Shown here piece by piece: positions 19,250 through 28,109 of a stretch of DNA of 64,000 nucleotides (positions are counted from its first letter, which is position 1; every line of letters starts with the position of its first letter). Below the pieces are notes generated by a model that saw only the letters and a list, made by a program, of their open reading frames with translations, was not told where the DNA came from and searched no databases. Location: contig CAIMMO010000223.1 of NCBI GenBank assembly GCA_903842595.1, forward strand, positions 1 to 64,000. Direction: 5' to 3'. The stretch is from an uncultured Alphaproteobacteria bacterium (GTDB lineage: Bacteria; Pseudomonadota; Alphaproteobacteria; Caulobacterales; Hyphomonadaceae). The position numbers and the translations under genes are program-made.

Positions 19250-19308
19250 GCGCTTTGAGGGCTGTCCTGCCCCAATCTGGCATCAGGCAGGGGGCCAATT
19301 TCCAATAC

Positions 19309-19337
19309 TTGACGTCAATCGCGCGCGCGACCATAGA
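19309..19337 (+). promoter_or_regulatory. Putative sigma-70-type promoter of the leuA leader
   Basis: TTGACG (19309-19314), 17-base spacer, CATAGA (19332-19337). The -35 is good and the -10 is poor. The expected transcription start, about 7 bases further on, coincides with the ATG of the leader peptide at 19344, so the leader mRNA may be leaderless. Confidence 0.45.
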
Positions 19338-19343
19338 ACGATC

Positions 19344-19415
19344 ATGCGCGAACAGGGTCTCACCCTCCTTCTTTCCCTGCCGGGGCTGCTTAGCAGCCCC
19401 TGGGCGCGTTTGTGA
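19344..19415 (+). CDS. leuL: Leucine-rich leader peptide of leuA
   Basis: A 23-codon ORF, absent as such from the track. It starts MREQGLTLLLSLPGLLSS and ends WARL. Eight of 23 codons are Leu, including L-T-L-L-L-S-L and L-L, as expected for a leucine-sensing attenuation peptide. No Shine-Dalgarno precedes it; the putative promoter would start transcription at or next to the ATG. Hairpins follow: GGGGCTGC-TTA-GCAGCCCC inside the ORF (19382-19400) and GACCGGC-n7-GCCGGTC overlapping its stop (19414-19434). Confidence 0.8.
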   Translation: MREQGLTLLLSLPGLLSSPWARL

Positions 19416-19436
19416 CCGGCTGAGCCTGCCGGTCGC

Positions 19437-19489
19437 GCGTCCAGGGGTGACAAGCCAAGCAAAACCCCAAGACAGCCCTGACAGGACGC
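19437..19489 (+). promoter_or_regulatory. Possible Shine-Dalgarno-sequestering stem before leuA
   Basis: GCGTCC (19437-19442) can pair with GGACGC (19484-19489), enclosing GGGGT (19444-19448) paired with ACCCC (19464-19468). The distal arm includes the likely leuA ribosome site AGGA (19483-19486). No T-run follows any hairpin in this leader, unlike ilvB. This favours control at translation rather than an intrinsic terminator, but that is inference. Confidence 0.45.
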
Positions 19490-19494
19490 CCAAG

Positions 19495-21054
19495 ATGACC
19501 ACCCCCTCCACGAACAGCGCCGGCAAAGACCGCGTCTTCATCTTCGACACCACGATGCGCGATGGCGAACAATCGCCCGGCGCCTCGATGACCCTGCGCG
19601 AAAAGCTCGAGCTGGCCGAACTCCTGCAGGAGATGAAGGTCGACGTCTGCGAAGCCGGTTTCGCGGCCTCGTCCGAAGGCGACTTCCAGTGCGTCAGCCA
19701 GATCGCCGAACTCGCGAAGGACATGGCGATCTGCACGCTCGCCCGCTCCACGCTCACCGACATCGACCGGGCAGGGGAAGCGCTGCGCAAGGCGAAGGCC
19801 CCGCGCATCCACACCTTCATCTCCACCAGCCCCGTGCACATGAAGCACAAGCTGAAGATGGGTCCCAACGCCGTGCTCGAAGCCATCGGCGCATCGGTCA
19901 CTCACTCCCGCAAGTACGCGGGCGATGTGGAATGGTCGGCAGAGGACGCAACCCGCACCGAGTTCGACTTCCTGTGCAAGGCGATCGATGTCGCCATTTC
20001 GTCCGGCGCCACCGTCATCAACGTGCCTGACACGGTTGGCTATTCGCACCCCGCCGAATACGGCGCGCTGATCCGCCGCCTGATCGAGAATATCCCGAAT
20101 TCGGACAAGGTGATCTGGTCCACCCACTGCCACAACGACCTGGGCCTTGCCGTCGCCAACTCGCTGGCCGGCGTGATCAACGGCGCACGCCAGATCGAAT
20201 GCGCCATCAACGGCATGGGCGAGCGCGCCGGCAATGCCGCGCTGGAAGAATGCGTCATGGCGCTGAAAGTGCGCGGCGATTCGATGCCGTACTACACAGA
20301 GGTGGTAACGCCGAAACTCTCGCGCGCTTCCAAGATGGTCTCCTCCATCACCGGCTTCCCGGTGCAGTACAACAAGGCGATCGTCGGCAAGAACGCCTTC
20401 GCGCATGAAAGCGGCATCCACCAGGATGGCATGCTGAAGAACCGCGAGACATACGAGATCATGCAGCCGGAAGATGTCGGCGTGCCCTCCACTTCGCTGA
20501 TCATGGGCAAACTCTCTGGCCGCAACGCCTTCCGCGACAAGCTGGAGGCGCTCGGCTACGTCCTCGAACCCACCGCCCTGAACGACGCCTTCAAGCGCTT
20601 CAAGGATCTCGCCGACAAGAAGAAGCACGTCTTCGACGAAGACATCATCGCCCTCGTCGACGAACAGATGTCCGGCAAGCAGGAGCGGATCACGCTGAAG
20701 CGCCTGAAGGTGGTCGCCGGCACGGACGGTCCGCAGACCTCGGAGATCGAACTCATCATCGATGGCGAGCCGCGCGCGACAACCGCCACAGGCAACGGCC
20801 CCGTTGACGCCGTCTTCAACGGCATCCGCCAGCTCTGCCCGCACACCGCCGTGCTCGAACTCTACCAGGTCAGCGCCGTCACAGAGGGCACCGACGCCCA
20901 AGCCACCGTCTCCGTTCGCCTTTCCGAACAAGGCCTCGTCGCCACCGGCAAGGCGAGCGACCCGGACACGCTGGTTGCGTCAGCGCGCGCCTATGTGCAC
21001 GCGCTGAACAAGCTGGATGTGCGCAGGGCGAAGGCGACGGGCGCAGCGGCCTGA
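19495..21054 (+). CDS. leuA: 2-isopropylmalate synthase
   Basis: First committed step of leucine synthesis: acetyl-CoA plus 2-oxoisovalerate. 519 aa from MTTPSTNSAGKD; the track start at 19255 reads through the leader. The N-terminal TIM barrel begins VFIFDTTMRDGEQSPGASM (metal-binding Asp and catalytic Arg). Conserved STHCHNDLGLAVANSLAG and NGMGERAGNAALEE (HxH metal and signature 2) follow. The C-terminal regulatory LeuA dimer domain covers about 385-515. AGGA lies 8 bases before the ATG. Preceded by the Leu-rich leader peptide, so leucine supply probably controls expression. Confidence 0.96.
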   Translation: MTTPSTNSAGKDRVFIFDTTMRDGEQSPGASMTLREKLELAELLQEMKVDVCEAGFAASSEGDFQCVSQIAELAKDMAICTLARSTLTDIDRAGEALRKAKAPRIHTFISTSPVHMKHKLKMGPNAVLEAIGASVTHSRKYAGDVEWSAEDATRTEFDFLCKAIDVAISSGATVINVPDTVGYSHPAEYGALIRRLIENIPNSDKVIWSTHCHNDLGLAVANSLAGVINGARQIECAINGMGERAGNAALEECVMALKVRGDSMPYYTEVVTPKLSRASKMVSSITGFPVQYNKAIVGKNAFAHESGIHQDGMLKNRETYEIMQPEDVGVPSTSLIMGKLSGRNAFRDKLEALGYVLEPTALNDAFKRFKDLADKKKHVFDEDIIALVDEQMSGKQERITLKRLKVVAGTDGPQTSEIELIIDGEPRATTATGNGPVDAVFNGIRQLCPHTAVLELYQVSAVTEGTDAQATVSVRLSEQGLVATGKASDPDTLVASARAYVHALNKLDVRRAKATGAAA

Positions 21055-21067
21055 GTCAGTCACTGGG

Positions 21068-21089
21068 CCGACGGGCAAAGCCCCGTCGG
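21068..21089 (+). terminator. Stem-loop after leuA
   Basis: CCGACGGG, loop CAAAGC, CCCGTCGG, 13 bases after the leuA stop. An 8-bp perfect stem but without a T-run (TCCAGGG follows), so it may be a weak or Rho-assisted terminator or a 3'-end stabiliser. Confidence 0.5.
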
Positions 21090-21162
21090 TCCAGGGACCC
21101 CCGCAACATTGACATCTACCCGCGCCTGAACCAGATACCGCCCGCTCTTGGAGGCTACACAC

Positions 21163-21186
21163 ATGAAGCTCGCGAAACCCGCCTGA
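21163..21186 (+). CDS. Seven-codon mini-ORF before the ABC-F gene
   Basis: ATG followed by six sense codons and TGA (MKLAKPA). It has the best Shine-Dalgarno in this stretch, TTGGAGG, at 8-base spacing. It ends 37 bases before the ABC-F ATG, which itself has no visible ribosome site. Upstream peptides of this kind control several antibiotic-resistance ABC-F genes in other bacteria. GAAGCT at its start can pair with AGCTTC just before the ABC-F start. The biological role is inference. Confidence 0.45.
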   Translation: MKLAKPA

Positions 21187-21223
21187 TCCCGCGCGTCGTT
21201 TCCACTCCAGCTTCCGTGTCCCC

Positions 21224-22804
21224 ATGTTTCCCTCAATCACGTTCGACCGCGTCGCCGCCAAAACGCCCGGCGATCGCACGCTGTTCGAAGACCTCACCCT
21301 CGCCATCGGTCCTGAACGGGTCGGGCTCGTCGGCCGCAACGGTTCGGGCAAGTCCACGCTCCTGTCGCTGATTGCCGGTCGGGGCGAGCCTGCGTCGGGG
21401 TCCATCACGATCGCCGGCCGTGTTGGCGAACTTGCCCAGCGCTGGCCCGACGACGCGGTCACGCTCGCCCAAGCCCTCGGCGTAGCTTCCGGCCTTGCGC
21501 GTCTTGAGCGCCTCGCCCGCGGCGAGGGCACGGAAGACGACATGGCCGACGCCGACTGGACGCTGGAGCATCGCATCGCCGAAACGCTGGCGAAGGTCGA
21601 CCTTCCCGAGGGCGATCTCACCCGCACGATCAGCGGCTTCAGCGGTGGCGAGCGCACGCGCATCGCTGTCGCTCGCCTGTGGCTGGAGGCGCCAGACATC
21701 CTCCTGCTCGACGAGCCGACCAACAATCTCGACGGGCCGGGCCGGGCGGCCATCCTCGCCCTGATCGATGAGTGGCGCGGCGCGGCCCTCGTCGCCAGCC
21801 ACGACCGCGACCTCCTCGAGCATGTCGATCGCATCGTCGAACTGACGCCAATCGGAATCACCGTTTTCGGCGGCGGCTGGTCGGCCTTTGCCGAAGCACG
21901 CGAGGCGCGTCGGGCCGCAGCGGCAGGCGCGCTCGACAGGGCGGAAGGCGACCTGAGGCGCGTGAAGGATCAGGTGCAGTTGCAGCGTGAGATGAAGGCG
22001 CGCAAGGACGCCGCGGGCAAGGCCGGGCGCGCCAAGGCGGGACAGAGCAAGATGATGCTCGACTTCAAGCAGGATCGCGCCGAAGCCTCGCAAGGCGCTG
22101 CCAATCGCCTGGCCGACCGCCAGCTCTCGGAAGCGACCGAGGCGCTGGACGAGGCCAAGGCCAGGTTCGAAGTCCTCGTCCCCCTCAACGTCATCGCGCC
22201 GAGCGTGAACCTGCCCTCGCAGAAGCTCGTTCTCCATGCCGAGGATGTGACAGCCGAAGCGGGCGGCCGCGTGTTGTTCGGTCCGCTCAACTTCAAGGTC
22301 ACTGGCCCCGAGCGCATTCACGTCGCCGGCGGAAACGGAGCCGGAAAATCCACGCTCCTGAAACTCATCACGGGCGAGCGTGCCCCTGCGTCGGGGTCTA
22401 TCCGCCGTCTCGACGGTCGCATCGCCATGCTCGATCAGCACGCCGACACGCTGGATGATTCTCGCACGCTTCTCGAAAACATGCGCGCCGCAAACCCGGA
22501 GCTCGACGACAACACGGCCTACGCCGCGCTCGCACGCTTTGCTTTCCGCAACAAGAAGGCGCACCAGGTCGTCGGCACGCTCTCCGGCGGCGAACGCCTT
22601 CGCCTCTCGATGTCCATCCTGCTCGCGAGCGCGACCCCGCCGCAACTGCTGCTGCTGGACGAGCCCACAAACCACCTCGACATCGATTCCATCGAGGTGA
22701 TCGAAAAGGCGCTCATCGCCTATGATGGCGCGATGATCGTGGTGAGCCACGATCCGATCTTCGTTCAGGCGATAGGGTGCAGCAGGGAGATCAGGCTTGG
22801 CTAG
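21224..22804 (+). CDS. ABC-F family ATPase (ribosome-associated)
   Basis: 526 aa, soluble, with two ATP-binding cassettes and no membrane helices. Cassette 1 (about 1-235): Walker A GRNGSGKSTLLSL, signature FSGGERTRIAVARL, Walker B ILLLDEPTNNLD. A charged Ala/Lys/Arg-rich linker follows (about 235-310). Cassette 2: GGNGAGKSTLLKL, LSGGERLRLS, LLLLDEPTNHLD. ABC-F proteins bind the ribosomal E-site and either tune translation or protect against antibiotics; the sequence does not decide between these roles. The 3' end overlaps, tail to tail, the end of a broken gene on the other strand. Confidence 0.92.
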   Translation: MFPSITFDRVAAKTPGDRTLFEDLTLAIGPERVGLVGRNGSGKSTLLSLIAGRGEPASGSITIAGRVGELAQRWPDDAVTLAQALGVASGLARLERLARGEGTEDDMADADWTLEHRIAETLAKVDLPEGDLTRTISGFSGGERTRIAVARLWLEAPDILLLDEPTNNLDGPGRAAILALIDEWRGAALVASHDRDLLEHVDRIVELTPIGITVFGGGWSAFAEAREARRAAAAGALDRAEGDLRRVKDQVQLQREMKARKDAAGKAGRAKAGQSKMMLDFKQDRAEASQGAANRLADRQLSEATEALDEAKARFEVLVPLNVIAPSVNLPSQKLVLHAEDVTAEAGGRVLFGPLNFKVTGPERIHVAGGNGAGKSTLLKLITGERAPASGSIRRLDGRIAMLDQHADTLDDSRTLLENMRAANPELDDNTAYAALARFAFRNKKAHQVVGTLSGGERLRLSMSILLASATPPQLLLLDEPTNHLDIDSIEVIEKALIAYDGAMIVVSHDPIFVQAIGCSREIRLG

Positions 22805-23207
22805 ACCATGTCCCGCGCCTCTTTCCGTGCTGCCTGCGCCTCTGCCGCCTGCCTCCCTCATTGTCATCCGGCGCCAAACGACGCTTGACGATATTCAGGA
22901 ACTGCCTGCTGCCGTTCATGGTTTTGCTGATCACGAAACCGGTCCCGTCGCGGAAGTTGATCCGTACGTGCGGCGGCTAGGCGTTTTCCTGCAGCCCGAT
23001 GATGTCGTCCCACACCAACCTGCAGTCGCTGTTCCGTTTGCGAAACCGCACCTCCATGCCGCTCCAGTCGCTGCGCCGGAAAAAAGCGACAAAACTCCCG
23101 AGACCAAGCCAGATCGCGATGGCGCCGAAAAGACATGCAGCGATCGAGGCGCCATCAATAGGCCTGCCGACGAGGATGCTTGACCATACGGGTGCGGCGA
23201 GGGGGCG
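22791..23207 (-). pseudogene. Broken gene: membrane segment plus C-terminal domain, with in-frame amber stop
   Basis: One reading frame on the minus strand encodes plausible protein on both sides of a TAG at 22977-22979. Before it: a hydrophobic helix (SIAACLFGAIAIWLGLGSF) and FRRSDWSGMEVRFRKRNSD through VWDDIIGLQENA. After it, with no frame change: PPHVRINFRDGTGFVISKTMNGSRQFLNIV, then a basic tail ending at a TGA at 22791. The text reads smoothly through the amber codon, as if Tyr were replaced (TAC/TAT to TAG). Upstream, two TGA codons (23208, 23220) and no start codon show the 5' end is also lost; a frame-matched MDFLRWLIGSIF piece at 23381 may be the old N-terminus. The family is not identified. 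Confidence 0.65.
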
Positions 23208-23386
23208 TCACCATCGCGCTCACCACTGGCCCTGCCATCTTCGTGAGCCTGCCGGTTTGCACAACAGTTGGCGGCGGTCGGCAGGCTTCCGGCGGTTGGC
23301 GTGCGCTTCTTGGCTGCGCCACGCCCAGGGCGTCACCGTCTCAGTGAAGATGCTGCCGATGAGCCATCTGAGGAAGTCCATTGCAA

Positions 23387-23806
23387 CTATGCCTTGACCC
23401 CACCCAGCTTGCAGATGTGCTTCCACTCACCTTCTGACACGGGCTGCACAGACAGGCGCGTGTTGTTGACCAGCACCATGTCCTTCAGCGCCGGATCTGA
23501 TTTTGCGGCGGCGAGCGTTACAGGGGTCTTCAATGGCTCAATCGCGCGAATGTCGGGCGACACCCACGGACCGCTTTCCGCGGTGGGGTCGGGGTAAGCC
23601 GCCTTCACGATTTCGCCGATGCCGACCACGGCCTTGTCGGCGTTCGAGTGGTAGTAGAACACCCGCTCGCCTGGCTTCATCGCCATCAGGTGCAGCTTGG
23701 CCCCGTGATTGCGAACGCCAGTCCACGAGGTCCCTTTCTGTCCAGCCTTCACCAGATCGTCCCACGAGAAGACGTCAGGTTCGGACTTCACCAGCCAATA
23801 GGCCAT
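23387..23806 (-). CDS. EVE-domain protein
   Basis: 139 aa, essentially the whole EVE (PUA-like) domain: MAYWLVKSEPDVFSWDDLVK at the start, the WTGVRNHGAKLHLMAMKPGERVFYYHS core, VGIGEIVKAAYPDPT and a final RLSVQPVSEGEW. EVE domains bind modified bases in DNA or RNA. This stand-alone form resembles the bacterial thymocyte nuclear protein 1 homologues. It lies 11 bases downstream of the MFS gene on the same strand, so co-transcription is likely. Confidence 0.92.
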   Translation of the reverse strand: MAYWLVKSEPDVFSWDDLVKAGQKGTSWTGVRNHGAKLHLMAMKPGERVFYYHSNADKAVVGIGEIVKAAYPDPTAESGPWVSPDIRAIEPLKTPVTLAAAKSDPALKDMVLVNNTRLSVQPVSEGEWKHICKLGGVKA

Positions 23807-23817
23807 CGCGATCTCCT

Positions 23818-25176
23818 TCAGGTCGGATGCTCAACGTCCTTGCCGTCCAGCCTCCGCGCCTCTCGCAAGCCGGGGAACATCCAGGCCCACGCTCCGGCGA
23901 CGAAGACAGCACCAACCCCGCCAATCACCACGGCTGGTACAGCGCCAACGGCGCCCACGCCAATTGTGTGCGCCATCATGCCAGCGCGGAATTCGCCAAG
24001 CTCGTTCGAGGCCGAGACAAAAACGGAGTTCACGGCGTTGACCCGTCCTCGTACCTCGTCCGGCGTCCACAGCTGCAGCAGGGTCTCGCGGATAACCACG
24101 CTTACCATGTCGACGGCGCCCAGGAGGATGAGGGCCAGGATCGAAAGCCAGGCCACGGTCGAGAGCCCGAATACGATCGTGAATGCACCAAAGAGCGCGA
24201 CACAGACGAACATGATCCGGCCGGCATGGTCGCGGATCGGGAAGGCGGCCAGCATGGCGGCTGTTGCGATCGCCCCGATCCCCGGGGCGGCGCGAAGCCA
24301 GCCAAGCCCCTCGGGCCCAAGCTTCAGAATCTCCTCCGCGTAGATCGGCAGCAGGGCGATCACGCCGCCCATCAGCACGGCAAACAGATCGAGCGAGATC
24401 GCGCCGAGAATGATCTTCTGCTTCCAGATGAAACGGAAGCCATCGAGCATGTTGGATAGCGTCGGCCGTTCCTTCGGCGGCGCCTTTGGAGGTTTCGGAA
24501 TCGCAAAGACCAGCAGCGCCCCGATGATCATGAACACAAAGGCGATCGTGTAGGCGATCTCGGGCCCATGCCCGTTCAGGAAAGCACCGAACTCCGCCTG
24601 CCCATTGCCGGCCAGCCAGCTTGCGAAGGCAGGCTCGCCCAGTCCGAGCAGCAATCCGCCTGCCGCCGGCCCGACAATCGTCGCCGCCTGCCAGGCGGAC
24701 GAGTTCCAGGTCACCGCATTGGCAAAGTCCTGGGCGGGAACGAGCGAGACGACAAGCGAAGAGGAGGCGGGACCCAGAAAGGCGCGGGCGATCCCGAAGA
24801 CGACCAGAACGCTGAGCATCAGAAAAGCAGTGATCATTCCGCTCCCGGTCAGAAGCGCCATCGCTGCAGCACAGGCGGCTGCCAGCAGGACCGAAAGCCC
24901 CATGATCATCCTGCGGCCGAACTGGTCGGCGGCCGTGCCGGTGACAAGAACGAGCAGGGCAAGCGGCAGGAACTGAACGAGACCGACGAGACCTGTATAG
25001 AGGGCTGACTTGGTCAGGGCATAGATATGCCAGATGACGGCGACGGAGAGGATCTGGGCGCCGAAGGTCGTGAAGACCCGGGCCAGGAAATACAGCACAA
25101 AGGACCGGTGCCGGAAGGCGGCGAACCTTCCTTCCGGGGGGCTGTCTGCGGCGCCATCGGCAGCTGTTTCGGTCAT
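23818..25176 (-). CDS. MFS transporter (EntS-like)
   Basis: 452 aa from MTETAADGAADSPPEG; the track start uses a TTG 24 codons earlier that I see no support for. About 11-12 membrane helices. The first half has FRHRSFVLYFLARVFTTFGAQILSVAVIWHIY and the loop GTAADQFGRRMIM, the MFS motif A equivalent (G-x-x-x-D-x-x-G-R-R). A large central loop IPKPPKAPPKERPTLSNMLDGFRFIWK separates the halves. This layout is typical of the MFS_3/EntS group of exporters. The substrate is unknown. Confidence 0.87.
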   Translation of the reverse strand: MTETAADGAADSPPEGRFAAFRHRSFVLYFLARVFTTFGAQILSVAVIWHIYALTKSALYTGLVGLVQFLPLALLVLVTGTAADQFGRRMIMGLSVLLAAACAAAMALLTGSGMITAFLMLSVLVVFGIARAFLGPASSSLVVSLVPAQDFANAVTWNSSAWQAATIVGPAAGGLLLGLGEPAFASWLAGNGQAEFGAFLNGHGPEIAYTIAFVFMIIGALLVFAIPKPPKAPPKERPTLSNMLDGFRFIWKQKIILGAISLDLFAVLMGGVIALLPIYAEEILKLGPEGLGWLRAAPGIGAIATAAMLAAFPIRDHAGRIMFVCVALFGAFTIVFGLSTVAWLSILALILLGAVDMVSVVIRETLLQLWTPDEVRGRVNAVNSVFVSASNELGEFRAGMMAHTIGVGAVGAVPAVVIGGVGAVFVAGAWAWMFPGLREARRLDGKDVEHPT

Positions 25177-25199
25177 CTGGGTGAGGGAAGGCGTTGAGG

Positions 25200-26562
<1,363 letters not shown>

Positions 26563-26624
26563 GCCTCACGGGCTGAGATGCGGGACATCGGTGTCCCGGA
26601 GACGCCGGGGCCTCGGGAGCCAAG

Positions 26625-27614
26625 ATGGCCTGGTATGGCAACAGACGATCCGGTCAGCCGCGCCCCGGCGCGCGTGCGATCGTCGTTGGCCTTGGCCTGT
26701 CGATGGTTGGCGCGCTGGCGATTCAGACCTCGACCGCCGTTCGCTCCGGCATCGAAACGTCACGCAAATCGATGGACGGTACAACGGCGAACCTGGCTGG
26801 CGTTGCTTCCGGACTTGCCGGCTGGTCGTTGGGCTTTGGCAGTCAGGAAGACCAGGCCCGCATCGCTGAACTCGAATTGCAGGTCCGCGACCTTCACCGC
26901 TGGAAGGAACTTGCCGAGACCATGGCGCTTCGCATGGAGCGCTATGAAAAGCTGCTCGATCTCGTCGGCGAGACACAGGGCCAGTCGGTGACGGCGCGCG
27001 TCGTGGCCGAAGAGAACGGTCCGTTTGCCGCCTCGCGCATCGCAAACGCTGGCGCCGCCAATGGCGTGCGCGAGGGATTTGCGGCCATCAACGAGTACGG
27101 CCTTGTCGGCCGCGTCGTGCGGGTGGGCGAATACACCTCACGCATCCTGATGCTGACAGACTTCGCGAGCCGCATCCCCGTGATGGGTACCCAGTCGGGC
27201 GACCGCGCCCTGCTGGTCGGCGACAATGGCGCCAGCGCGCGCCTGCTTGAGCCCGAGACGCCCGACAAGATCATTCCAGGCGAGGTCTGGGTGACATCGG
27301 GCGACGACGGCAAGATGCCGCTCGGCGTGCGCGTCGGGGTCGCGCGGAAAGTCGGCGAGGAGTGGGTGCTTGATCTTGCGCTGCAGGCCCGGCCAATCGA
27401 TTTCGTCCGCCTTGTCCCACCGCCAGATTTTGCCGATCCTGACCTCGTGCCGCCGCTGGGCGGCGTGCAGCGAAACACCGACTCGACCCTGCGCACTGTC
27501 AGCGCCGCGCCCATCTCGCCTGGTACGTCTCCGGCGTCCGGCAGCGCTGCACCTGCTCCGCCGCCGGCACGTCCGCCCAGCGCAGCTGCGGCCGGGCAGG
27601 GAGGAGCGCAGTGA
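26625..27614 (+). CDS. mreC: Rod shape-determining protein MreC
   Basis: 329 aa, bitopic inner-membrane protein linking MreB to PBP2 and RodA in the periplasm. A membrane helix lies near residues 18-40, then a coiled coil (about 75-110, QARIAELELQVRDLHRWKELAE). The MreC beta domains follow (VTARVVAEENGPF, GLVGRVVRVGEYTSRILMLTDFASRIPV). The C-terminus is a long Pro/Ala-rich tail (about 285-329), likely disordered. It follows mreB by 62 bases and overlaps mreD by 4 bases. Confidence 0.94.
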   Translation: MAWYGNRRSGQPRPGARAIVVGLGLSMVGALAIQTSTAVRSGIETSRKSMDGTTANLAGVASGLAGWSLGFGSQEDQARIAELELQVRDLHRWKELAETMALRMERYEKLLDLVGETQGQSVTARVVAEENGPFAASRIANAGAANGVREGFAAINEYGLVGRVVRVGEYTSRILMLTDFASRIPVMGTQSGDRALLVGDNGASARLLEPETPDKIIPGEVWVTSGDDGKMPLGVRVGVARKVGEEWVLDLALQARPIDFVRLVPPPDFADPDLVPPLGGVQRNTDSTLRTVSAAPISPGTSPASGSAAPAPPPARPPSAAAAGQGGAQ

Positions 27615-28099
27615 CGACTGCGTGGCGTCTGTGGGTTCTGATCCTTGTGGTGCTGGCGGCGCTTGCAACCGCTTTCGGCATGCGCGTCGGCCTCGGCGCG
27701 GTGTGGTGGCCGATTGCCGGACTCTGGCTCGCAGCAGGCTTTGCCGCCTTCGGACTTTCGGTCTGGGTCGCCGGCTGCCTGATCATGCTCGGCCTCGTCA
27801 TGGATTACATGGGTGAGGCGCCGATCGGCTCCTGGCCGCTTGCCCTCCTGTGCGCCTATGGCGTCGCGTTGATCGCCTGGGATCGCCAGCCGCCCATACC
27901 GGTGGTTGGGGCAGAGGCGATCGCGCTGATCGGAGGCTTCATCGCGGCCAGCCTCGCGCTCGGCGTTGCGGGCAGCATTGCCGGCCATCCCGGCTTTGCG
28001 CGCGGCGCCCTGACGGGTGATTTAATCATGACCGCGATCCTGTATCCTCTCGCACGCTTCGTGATCCTGCCTGCGAGCATCAGGGTAGCCAGACGATGA
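27611..28099 (+). CDS. mreD: Rod shape-determining protein MreD
   Basis: 162 aa, nearly all hydrophobic with about five membrane helices. It is identified mainly by position between mreC and the PBP2 gene and by the size and topology expected of MreD; MreD sequences are poorly conserved. The ATGA overlap with mreC indicates translational coupling. The track calls GTG as the start. Confidence 0.85.
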   Translation: MTTAWRLWVLILVVLAALATAFGMRVGLGAVWWPIAGLWLAAGFAAFGLSVWVAGCLIMLGLVMDYMGEAPIGSWPLALLCAYGVALIAWDRQPPIPVVGAEAIALIGGFIAASLALGVAGSIAGHPGFARGALTGDLIMTAILYPLARFVILPASIRVARR

Positions 28100-28109
28100 G
28101 CCCCAGCAA

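Noticed and set aside
22977-22979. Amber codon as a programmed read-through or pyrrolysine site
   Set aside because: The 5' end of the same gene also lacks a start and carries two TGA codons, so decay is simpler; no pyl genes or stimulatory structure were seen.
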